DNA of 64,000 bases from Dermatophagoides farinae (taxonomy: Eukaryota; Arthropoda; Arachnida; Sarcoptiformes; Pyroglyphidae), in contig NC_134679.1 in NCBI RefSeq assembly GCF_024713945.1, forward strand, positions 6,453,001-6,517,000, in the 5' to 3' direction. Of this stretch, positions 34,417 through 43,512 are shown piece after piece. The notes under the pieces were generated by a model, which worked only from the letters and a program-made list of their open reading frames with translations, was not told where the DNA came from and searched no databases. Position 1 is the first letter of the stretch. Every line of letters begins with the position of its first letter. The position numbers and the translations under genes were made by a program.

Positions 34417-36971
34417 TCATTCATCTTTTTCATATGCATATTTCCATATATGACTTAAACAGACTGACGAATGAAATCTATAGAACAACATCATTGGTAA
34501 TGTTGTATGTGATAAAATCATGGTGAAAAATTCACCAAAATATTCATGTGTTGCATGATATTCTTCAACGATTTTCAATTCCAATGTATTCAATATCCAA
34601 AGTGTTACATTTAATATTAACATTAATGTGACTAATTCACGACCAGGTTTACGAAAACGTATACGTATATCATTGGAACAACGACGTATTTTATCCACAA
34701 TAAATGGTGATTGTATGAGAACCTGTATGATGGTAAGCATATCGATACCAATCAATGCTAGATTATTACATTCCAATGAATTATTTATCATCAAACTAGC
34801 AATAGCTGAACAAGTATAGTGGATGAAATAGAATGGCAACGGTATCATATTAGTATATCATCCATCATCATAAATGAATTATTTCGATGTTCACTATTGA
34901 CAACATCCAATTGGCCATGCATTTGATAATAAGCTATTGGTATAATAACGAAACATGATAATGTTAATAGAAGAATCTGCAATGTATAGATGACAACACC
35001 AAAATGTCTGGACACATCTTTATGTATTGTTGAAAAGAATATGATCACCGTAATCAATATGATCAATAGGATGGCTAAACCAATAAAAAGACCTTTATTG
35101 CTTGCATGACAATCAACAGTTAATAATAAACTTGATCGTCTACCATCATTATCATCACCATTATTAGTATTATTATCATCTTCAATTTCTTCATTTTCAT
35201 CTGTCTTAAAAATACGATATTTATGTAATAAATGTTTTTCATATGATTCAGTAAACAATGAACGATCTTTTACTTTGCCTTTGATTAGAACGAAAACAAA
35301 AATGAGAAGAATGTTTACAAAAAAAAAAAAAAAAAATGAAAATCAATTACATGTGTAAAACATACCAATATTTGACCATATCATATACCAGATTGAAGCC
35401 AATATAATATTATATTCAATAGTGAATGGATAAAGATATGGTAATGCACGTAATGATTCATTACTAATAATTGCTTTTCTTGAACAATTTTCTTCGAATA
35501 AAATATGATTTTTAAGGCCATGAAATTCACCATTAATTATTGAATCATCAGCATCATCATCAATAATTATAATGGAATGATTTTGATAATTTGTTTGATT
35601 TAATTTTCTATCAACATAATCAGCAATAGCATCATCGATGATTGTATCAAACCAGAATGAAATACTTGTGCCAATCAAATGCATCAATGCAAATCGGGCT
35701 AGATTTTTATTACGATTTATAATGATCTATATATAATGGAATTTAGAGAAAGAAAGAAAAAAAAACAAAAAACAAAACTAGACATGATTTTCTAATCGAA
35801 AATGAATACATGCATACTTATTTACATTTGAATATTTGAATACAAAATAAAGTTGATAGAATGAAAATATTAATCTCATTGATTCCATTAATAATAATGA
35901 AATACATTGACATTCGATATCATGATTGATGAAAAAATATGTTTGTTTTACCAGATCGATACCGATATGTGTAATACTACCGAAACAAAATACTAAACAA
36001 AACAGAACAGAAAAAAAAATTCGAATGTATACAGAACATGTGTATGATCCCATTTTGTTATTATTTTTTTTTTTTTTTTACAAAAAAAAATCAATATTTT
36101 CAAACTTACCAATCATACCAATTTTTAGATAAAAATCATTTGCATGTCTACCACGAAAATAACGATATGCAATCATTGTATCATCTGATTTTTTGTTGTC
36201 ATCATTTACTGGTCGTATCTCATCATTGGAATTTACACCATTTTCATTGAATTGTTCATCATCATCATCATCAAGATGATTATTTGAATTGGCTTTATCA
36301 TAATAATCAAAAATAACAGCTGTTGTTAATGATAGTGTATCATATGCAGGAACCTGATCATCATTATTATCATCGTCATCATCTTCATTGATTTGGACAT
36401 TATTATTGCCATTTGAAATGATTGCAATATCAGTAGCAGCAGCAGCAGCATTCGATATTTGATTTGTTGATTGTCTTCTACGTTGCTGTCTTCGTTCATT
36501 TTCAATACGTTGTAATGCCCAATGGCGAAATTTTATTATATCATAATGGAAAAAACAAATTACAATTGCGCTGATAATTGAAATAATTATGACAAATATA
36601 TCACGTATTTGATTATTTGGTTTGGATATATTGAAAAATGTACACATTGCACCAATGATTATCAACAATATGGCATATACAATTGACATGAATTGTATTG
36701 TACGTTCATTTACTTGTTTTTGTAAATTTTCTTTCGTTTCATCATCATCATCATCGTCATTATTATTGAATTGAATTGTTCGTCGATTAATAAACGATGA
36801 TGATGATGTGGCTGGATTTAAACGCCATAAATTCAATGTATTTAAATTATCAAGACCAACAAATGCTGCTCCGGTTGACATTTGATTATTACGTTGAACA
36901 TTTTGTAATAATTGTGGAATATTGGACAATTGTCGTGATAATCGTCGTACTTTGGTGGATAATTTTTGCAT
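34417..36971 (-). CDS. Otop: Otopetrin-family proton channel, one frame break
   Basis: Minus-strand exons 36110-36971, 35826-35992, 35366-35726 and 34417-35278 encode about 750 residues if the single frame break near 34845-34857 is ignored. The family signature is strongest at the C-terminus: PGRELVTLMLILNVTLWILN, LELKIVEEYHATHEYFGEFF and LPMMLFYRFHSSVCLSHIWK. Earlier segments (VFCFGSITHIGIDLV, ARFALMHLIGTSISFWF) match the otopetrin N-half. About 12 membrane segments are expected. Otopetrins are acid-activated H+ channels used in sour taste and other acid sensing. The N-terminal about 90 residues and the loop after the second hydrophobic segment are rich in Asp and Asn, longer than usual. Start at 36971 is the first ATG in the open frame. 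Confidence 0.88.
34840..34860 (-). other. Frame break within otopetrin last exon
   Basis: The upstream frame ends FMMMDDILI then TGA at 34847-34845. The downstream frame is open only from 34857 and continues MIPLPFYFIHYTCSAIAS, a membrane segment expected here. One base is missing. An alternative GT (34905)..AG (34806) intron would restore frame but would delete that membrane segment, so an indel is more likely. Confidence 0.7.
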
Positions 36972-38566
36972 GGCTATTTTTTTTTCCTACACTGAAAATC
37001 AATGATCAGAACAGAATGACAATAAACAGCCAATCCAGTCAATAAATGCAGATTGATTGACGGCAAAAAAATTTTTGTTAAAAATAAACATCTCTGGTGA
37101 GATATATAAAAAAAATCATAAATCCCGTAAATTAAATTTTCAGCACACACATCTTATCACAGTGACTGATTATATCGAATTACGACCAAATGATGCAATT
37201 TTTACATTTTTTTTCCATTGTTTGACTGAATTTGTACTTTATTCATCATTTTGTCTACCAATCACATATACAAACGCTAATCGATGATATTAAATCGGAT
37301 ATAAAATTAATATATTGATTAATTAATCCATTTATTATCATAATCCACCAATAATCAGCGACAACAACAACAACAAAAATCAAAAAAAAAAGATTGTAAA
37401 ACATTGCTACACACACACACACCCACACATTGTCTATGAAAATATTCCATTTTTTTTGTTTTTGTTTTTATTTAACCAAAGGCGAAACAAACAACAACAA
37501 CAAAAAAAAAGAAATTCTATACTGCAGAATAATTGCAGCAGCAGCAGCAGTTGCCGCCGTTTGGAATAGGAATTTTTTTTTGCTACCATTTTATTTTTCT
37601 GGTTCCATGATTTCTGAAATTCTTTTATTATACTATTCTTACTACTGAGGTAATGTTTCATCATTATTTTGCTTCGTTTCTTTCTTTTCTTTTTTTTTTT
37701 GCTATTTTTAGACAATGAAAAAGAAATATTAATGCATCCATAATCATAATCAGTATAGAAATGGAGAGAAAAATAATAATATAAGAATATTTAAGTGGAG
37801 ACCGAATTTCTTTTCGTTAGTTCGTTCGTTTATTTATTTATTTATTTGCCCATGAATTCTTGCATTCTGTGTATTCTTTATATCTATGGATAGATTTCAT
37901 CATCATCGTCGTTGTTTCTGTTTTTTGTCATCTTTGATTTTCTTCTTATATATATACATATATAAGATTTATTCTTCATAACCAAAAAAAAAACTTTTTT
38001 TTTCATTTTTTTTCACGATTCAATAGACCAGAATACTTCTCTATCCGATAAGATCCGATTTTTAAATCCGCTTTATAAATTTGCCATCATGGTAATAATA
38101 AAATTCAAGAATCATAACAACCAAGCACCACCACTATAGTTTATTTGATGATAAAGTCTGTGTGTGTGTGTGTTTGATTATCGATTATTGCTGCTGCTAT
38201 TGCTGATTTGAAGGGTATTCAATTAGCTGCTTGTTTTTTTTTGGCGTTTTTAGTGTCTTGTCAGCAAACAACACACGCACACACATACACACACACATAC
38301 GCATATATAGAATGGTAAGCCACTAAGTCGTTATCATCGAATTGGTCTTCATCGTTTGTACCATCATCTGCCATCTCCGATATGTTGATTGTTGCTTTGT
38401 CACATAGGCAAGTGGCATGTTGTCCATTGCACGTGACACAACTAATGCTTGATCTACGCTCGTTGGTCTTGTGTGTCCAAATGTGATATTCCGAGCGTTG
38501 ATAATGTTTTGGATACTGTTGCAAATAGATAGATTATGCTTTATTCTCATTATTATTATTCAAATA
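36972..38566. other. Intergenic region left of the repeat cluster
   Basis: AT-rich with CAGCAGCAGCAG near 37537, TTTATTTATTTATTTATTT near 37826, a TG run at 38159-38174 and ACACACAC near 38270. A minus-strand frame at about 38300-38550 (containing SCVTCNGQHATCLCD or, one frame over, ARNITFGHTRPTSVDQALVV) looks partly protein-like and may be a decayed element piece. I cannot assign it. Confidence 0.4.
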
Positions 38567-38999
38567 CACAATAAGCAAAGGATATGGCTAAGTTCATCAA
38601 TGAAATTGGTTTCCATGTTTTTCCTACAAATTGCCTGCCTTATTTTTGTATATCAAAAATTCATCAGTTTTTTCTAATTTTAATTTCTACAAACGAACCA
38701 CACACTTGATTATTCATTTTTTTCTCTTTTAATTAATTGATACATTTGATTTTTATTTTTCTTCAAAAAAAAAAAAAAAAAAAATAATAAATAAAAAAAA
38801 ATAGAATCGTGTGTGTGGACAGGAAATTTGAAGAAGAAAGAACTCGATTGAAAAATAACGAAAAGAAAATTATTGAAAATAAAAAAAAAAGATAATTAAA
38901 ATGCAAATATTTTAAAAATTTAAATATAAAATACAAATATTTTTATAAATTGATTAGTTTTTAAAATTCAAAAAAATACAAATTGTGTCTCGCGTGTGT
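38567..38999 (+). repeat. Long inverted repeat A, left copy
   Basis: The sequence from CACAATAAGCAAAGGATATG through ACAAATTGTGTCTCGCGTGT is repeated inverted at 40806-41256. Conserved stretches include CATCAATGAAATTGGTTTCC, ACAAACGAACCACACA and GAAAGAACTCGATTGAAAAA. Differences are mainly in A/T tracts. Arms are about 430-450 bp. Confidence 0.85.
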
Positions 39000-39019
39000 G
39001 TAAATCAGAAAATCAATCA

Positions 39020-39490
39020 TGATATAATTAAATTATGCGTCAAATTATGTAACATTTTCAGTAAAAAATTCAAAGTAGAAGCATCATGCAAAGAATATCA
39101 TAAATTATTTGTACAAATTTGGAAAAATAATATGAACAAGATAAAGGGTCCTAAAATTATGATGTTTATATCAAAATGGTCATACACCATTACGGGAAAA
39201 ACGTTCATATCGAAAACCACAACAAAAATCTGTTCAAAGCTTTAAAAAAATTGATGACCAAAAAAATGGCTCAAGTATTGGATCAATTACAACTGACCGA
39301 TGACGACCAATCACAACAAAAAAAATAATAATTCCAGTAGAACCATCGAATGACAATGATGAAGATGATGAGAATAAGATCCTGAAATCAATACAAATGC
39401 AACGGAAGATTTCACTCGTATAACATTCAAACCGGATTTATCGGAATTTAAAATGGATCGTCTTGATAAAGATATTGTGTCATTATTATC
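39020..39490 (+). pseudogene. Topoisomerase II ATPase-domain fragments
   Basis: Two separated pieces match DNA topoisomerase II. At about 39030-39150 the translation reads KLCNIFSKKFKVEASCKEYH then KLFVQIWKNNM. At about 39400-39485 it reads TRITFKPDLSEFKMDRLDKD then IVSLL. In a normal TOP2 these lie about 15 residues apart in the GHKL ATPase domain; here about 250 unrelated bases separate them. After IVSLL the match stops where inverted repeat B begins. There is no start, no remaining gene body and stops in between, so this is a captured or broken gene fragment. The intact TOP2 gene must be elsewhere. Confidence 0.75.
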
Positions 39491-39492
39491 AA

Positions 39493-40105
39493 CCATCCAC
39501 TTGTTGACCATTGTTTCAGGTGCATGTTTCTTCGCTACTCGTATCAGTCCCAGCATGTGCAAGGTAATAAAATCACCTTGTTACATTAACTAGTTGTGAA
39601 CTTTATTTCTGAAAAATGAATGATAAATTTTAGATTATAATGGTTAAAAAAAGGATTACATACAATACGTTGGTATATCACAATCAATCACAATTTTACA
39701 AGGATCAAAAAACAAACGATAAAGAAAAACAAACACACACGTCATATACTACATTGAAAGTTCTAAAAACGTGCTCTCCACTATTCTGCCATGTTCACAT
39801 ATGACGTACCACTACATCACCTTATCACTGTGGAAAGATTTGAAAACAAGCCCATCGATTAATGCCAAGTTTTCTCCATTCTGGATTTTTGCTTGCTGTG
39901 GATTTTCTCTTCCCTGCCAGAAAGGAAGTCGATTAACCATAGAAAAGAAGCCTACGTAAAATTTATGCTTTTGCCTGTTAAAGTATTGTGTAAATAACGT
40001 CATATCTGAATATCAATTAGAATTGTACTCGAACAACGTGTTGTTGTTGTTTTTTTCGTTTTTTTCGAATTTCTTTTCGAACAAAAAGCATAATTTTATC
40101 CAATA
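39493..40105 (+). repeat. Long inverted repeat B, left copy
   Basis: About 610 bases, from TTGACCATTGTTTCAGGTGC to GAACAAAAAGCATAA, recur inverted at 42048-42665 with a few percent mismatch plus small indels. Both copies keep a minus/plus frame of about 60 codons (MTLFTQYFNRQKHKFYVGF...) with mainly conservative differences. Confidence 0.85.
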
Positions 40106-40554
40106 AACACGATCATAACCACATTATTCACGATCATATTTACTTGTTCGTCATTTTCACCATTTTTTTTGCAATTTTTTTTCATTTTTCATTTTTGTTT
40201 GAATTTTTAATTATTAATTTTATTTTATTTTTATATTCCACTAACTTCAAAGTACGTATCCGTTTCCGTAGCTGAAGAAAGCTATGCATAACAAGTATTT
40301 TTTTATTGAATTTTAAAAACTAATCAGTTAAATTTATTTTCTCTTTTATTTATACTCAAATGATATTTATTTTTATATTCAATTTAGAAAAATGGATGAC
40401 AACCAACGACATCAATTGATACAAATGCAACTACAACAATTACAACAAATAACACACACACACGAGACACAATTTGTATTTTTTTTTTTTTTTTTTTTGA
40501 ATTTTAAAAACTAATCAGTTAAATTTATTTTCTCTTTTATTTAACAATTACAAC
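40106..40554. repeat. AT-rich segment with internal direct repeats
   Basis: GAATTTTAAAAACTAATCAG followed by TTAAATTTATTTTCTCTTTT occurs at about 40309 and 40499. The block CACGAGACACAATTTGTATT followed by a T tract occurs at about 40460 and, as CGCGAGACACAATTTGTATT, again at 40813, where it forms the inner end of repeat A right. Local duplication of the inner end of repeat A is the simplest reading. Confidence 0.6.
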
Positions 40555-40800
40555 AATTACAAATACAACAATTACAACAATTATACAAATACAACAATTA
40601 CACAGTTATACAAATACAACAATTACGGTAACTACAAATACAACAATTACAGTAACTACAAATACAACAATTACAGTAACTACAAATACAACAATTACAG
40701 TAACTACAAATACAACAATTACAGTAACTACAAATACAACAATTACAGTAACTACAAATACAACAATTACAGTAACTACAAATACAACAATTACAACAAA
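40555..40800. repeat. 24-bp minisatellite
   Basis: The unit CAACAATTACAGTAACTACA plus AATA is repeated about seven times in 40615-40800, with variants (GGTAACT, missing AGTAACT) at the left edge. A multiple of three keeps frames open on both strands, which produces an apparent Cys-rich CNCCICSY repeat peptide that I regard as non-coding. Confidence 0.9.
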
Positions 40801-40805
40801 TAACA

Positions 40806-41256
40806 CACACACACGCGAGACACAATTTGTATTTTTTTTTTTTTGAATTTTAAAAACTAATCAATTTATAAAAATATTTGTATTTTATATTTCAATTTTT
40901 AAAATATTTGCATTTTAATTATTTTTTTTTTATTTTCAATAATTTTCTTTTCGTTATTTTTCAATCGAGTTCTTTCTTCTTCAAATTTCCTGTCCACACA
41001 CAGGAAAATAAAAATATAAGTCAAAGTTTTTAATGAAAAAAAAAATAATAAAAATCAAATGTATCATTTATTTATATGAGAAAAAAATGAGATTTTTTAA
41101 AAAATGAATTATCAAGGGAATGTGTGGTTCGTTTGTAGAAATTAAAAAAAAAAATTACTGAATCTTTGATAGACAAAAATAAAGCAGGCAATTTGTAGGA
41201 AAAACATGGAAACCAATTTCATTGATGAACTTATCCATATCCTTTCTTTATTGTGC
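40806..41256 (-). repeat. Long inverted repeat A, right copy
   Basis: Reverse complement of 38567-38999 with indels in A/T tracts. The inner end is ACACACACGCGAGACACAAT and the outer end is GGATAAGTTCATCAATGAAA read leftward from about 41241. Confidence 0.85.
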
Positions 41257-41374
41257 GAAAAATGGAATTTTATTATGGTATTATTAAATTTTTTGAAAAA
41301 TATGGATTATGATTAAAGAAAATCATTTTTAAGCATGTGTAATGAAATAACCATGCTAAATTCTTGGTTTAATT

Positions 41375-41640
41375 TTATTTTTTAATTTTTGCATGATTTT
41401 TTTTGTGTTTATATAAACCAGATTTGGATGTAAACTTTTTTCCACAACCATCCACGACACATATCAACTTTTTTTTTTGACGCTTGAAATATTCGTGATG
41501 AATATATTTACACATTTTTTTAAATTTGTCGTGACATTTTCTCCACTGACATTTTTGGCGGTTAATTAACAAACAAGGTACTCGAATCTTATTGATTCGT
41601 GCTCCGTACCCCACTTTATCATTCCAATAGAAGCGAGACT
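41375..41640 (-). pseudogene. C2H2 zinc-finger protein fragment
   Basis: The 79-codon minus-strand frame contains one canonical finger, CVVDGCGKKFTSKSGLYKHK then KNH (C-X4-C-X12-H-X3-H), preceded by a Cys/His-rich stretch (CQWRKCHDKFKKMCKYIHHE). It ends shortly after the finger with a Lys-rich tail. No promoter or further fingers are seen. It may be a truncated host gene, a transposon-encoded DNA-binding protein or a short real gene. Confidence 0.5.
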
Positions 41641-41830
41641 AAAAGTCTTTGAAAAGCGACGAATCTTTGTACCGAAAGGAAATCGGTGTTGCTCCTATCA
41701 CTTGATTGGCAAATGGCTGTACGAAGAACATGTTGGCAATATCGTTATCGTATCAGAACGATGTCAAATGGATGAAAACGAGATGAACATTTGGCCACAC
41801 AAATGGGACTAAGATGAATAAAATAAAGTA
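41641..41830 (+). pseudogene. Protein-like remnant, possibly transposon-derived
   Basis: One plus-strand frame reads IPIEARLKVFEKRRIFVPKG then NRCCSYHLIGKWLYEEHVGN and IVIVSERCQMDENEM. It begins directly beside the zinc-finger fragment on the other strand. The CC..H pattern after a basic stretch resembles N-terminal parts of some DNA-transposon proteins, but I cannot name the family. Confidence 0.35.
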
Positions 41831-42047
41831 AACAAGAACACGGAAGAAGTAATTTATTCATAAGATTTACAGTCAACTTTATATATTATTATTATACAAA
41901 TATAAAGTTCTTAATTATATTAATTATTTCACATTGTTGTTTCATTACTCAACAACATTCAACAATAACCACATGAACGAAATGCGGATTTAACAGTGGA
42001 TAGCCAGATTTTAATATTTGAGCCATTATATTTAACCTTAGAAAGGT

Positions 42048-42665
42048 AACCTACGTAAAATTTATGCTTTTTGTTCGAAAAGAAATTCGAAAAAAACGAA
42101 AAAAACAACAACACGTTGTTCGAGTACAATTATAATTGATATTCAGATATGACGTTATTTACACAATACTTTAACAGGCAAAAGCATAAATTTTACGTAG
42201 GCTTCCTTTCTATGGTTAATCGACTTCCTTTCTGGCAGGGAAGAGAAAATCCACAGCAAGCAAAAATCCAGCATGGAGAAAACGTGGCATTAAGCCATGG
42301 GCTTGTTTTCAAATCTTTCCACCATGCTCGATCAAGGACAGTGATAAGGTGATGTAGCGGTACGTCGTATGTGAACATGGCAGAATAGTGGAGAGCACGT
42401 TTTTAGAACTTTCAATGTAGAATGACGTGTGTGTTTGTTTTTCTTTATCGTTTGTTTTTTGATCCTTGTAAAATTGTGATTGATATACCAACGTATTGTA
42501 TGTAATCCTTTTTTTTAACCATTATATTCTAAAATTTATCATTCATTTTTCAGAAATAAAGTTCACAACTAGTTAATGTAACAAGGTGATTTTATTACCT
42601 TGCACATGCTGGGACTGATACGAGTAGCGAAACATGCACCTGAAACAATGGTCAATAAGCTGATG
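42048..42665 (-). repeat. Long inverted repeat B, right copy
   Basis: Reverse complement of 39493-40105. Within this copy CCTACGTAAAATTTATGCTT at 42050 is itself repeated inverted at about 42184-42203, so the repeat end can fold back. Beyond 42665 the sequence diverges from the left copy. Confidence 0.85.
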
Positions 42666-42973
42666 AGCTGGTTATCAACGTGAGGCGTGGTTTTAATCGA
42701 TCGGCAGTTGGACTGTCCAAGAAATCGTATAAATTTCCAAGACAACGACACATTCATCATCATATATCACTAGTCTTTAGAATTGTCGTCATCATTTTCA
42801 TTGTTTTCAACATTTTTTTTTACATTTAATTTTTTTTAAATTTTTTATTATTATCCAAATTACAAAAATGGATCCATTCCAACTAATACAACAACTGTTG
42901 ATGTTTTGTGATATAAATGACTTGATTATTTTATTGAATTATATTTTAATGAAGAACTTATAATCAATGGAAA
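42666..42973. other. Unassigned spacer right of repeat B
   Basis: A minus-strand frame runs from the spacer into repeat B (SLSWKFIRFLGQSNCRSIKT then TPHVDNQLISLLTIVSGACF) and ends at a possible GTAATA splice donor. In the left copy a different sequence (topoisomerase II-like) is joined to the same LLTIVSGACF exon-like piece. No gene is supported. Confidence 0.4.
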
Positions 42974-42975
42974 TA

Positions 42976-43174
42976 CACTCATACCCCGCTTAACGCTGCC
43001 CCGTTTAGCGCTGATTCGATATAACGCTGTATAATTACCCTACATTGCATTACATTGTTACATTGTATATGAAGGGTAAAAATGCATTATGTAAAGATAG
43101 CCCCGCTTAGCGCTGTTTCGCTTAACGCTCAGAATTTTTGGAACGTAACCCCCGCGTTAAGCGGGGTATTACTG
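42976..43174. mobile_element. 199-bp MITE, Tigger/pogo-like, flanked by TA
   Basis: The left end CACTCATACCCCGCTTAACG and the right end, read inverted, CAGTAATACCCCGCTTAACG are near-perfect terminal inverted repeats. TA dinucleotides lie outside both ends (42974-42975 and 43175-43176), the mariner/pogo target duplication. GCTTA(A/G)CGC motifs recur internally. There is no coding capacity. The CA..ATACC(C/T)CG terminus resembles Tigger elements. Confidence 0.75.
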
Positions 43175-43176
43175 TA

Positions 43177-43512
43177 CATGGATACAAAAAGAAAACGTTG
43201 AAAAAAATTACATGTGTGTAGTGATATCATTAATGACGTTATCACGCCACCACATGTGTTTATTTTTAGAGAACAAGAGACCCAAAATCTGCTCACTTGG
43301 GCAATTCATAAAAGACGTACCAACGTCAAACATTCTGAGAGAAAACCATTTACTCACTAACAACAACAACTACAACAACAGTTTTTAAACATAATACATG
43401 AACTTATACATCAACAACAATTACGAAGACAATTACGACGACAACGAACAGAAAAAGAATCAGAAGTTTCACATAATCTTTGAAACCGTTGATGGGTATC
43501 TTGGCAGTCCTG
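43177..43512. other. Spacer between MITE and minisatellite
   Basis: Ordinary AT-rich sequence with CAACAACAAC runs near 43362-43382. The last 13 bases (43500-43512, CTTGGCAGTCCTG) are already the tail of a 40-bp minisatellite unit. Confidence 0.5.

Noticed and set aside
38261-38550. Cys/His peptide SCVTCNGQHATCLCD as a gag zinc knuckle
   Set aside because: Spacing does not fit CX2CX4HX4C, and the neighbouring frame looks equally protein-like, so no assignment is justified.
40598-40825. Cys-rich repeat protein (CNCCICSY repeats) on the minus strand
   Set aside because: It is a direct translation of a 24-bp microsatellite-like array with no start context or flanking conserved sequence.
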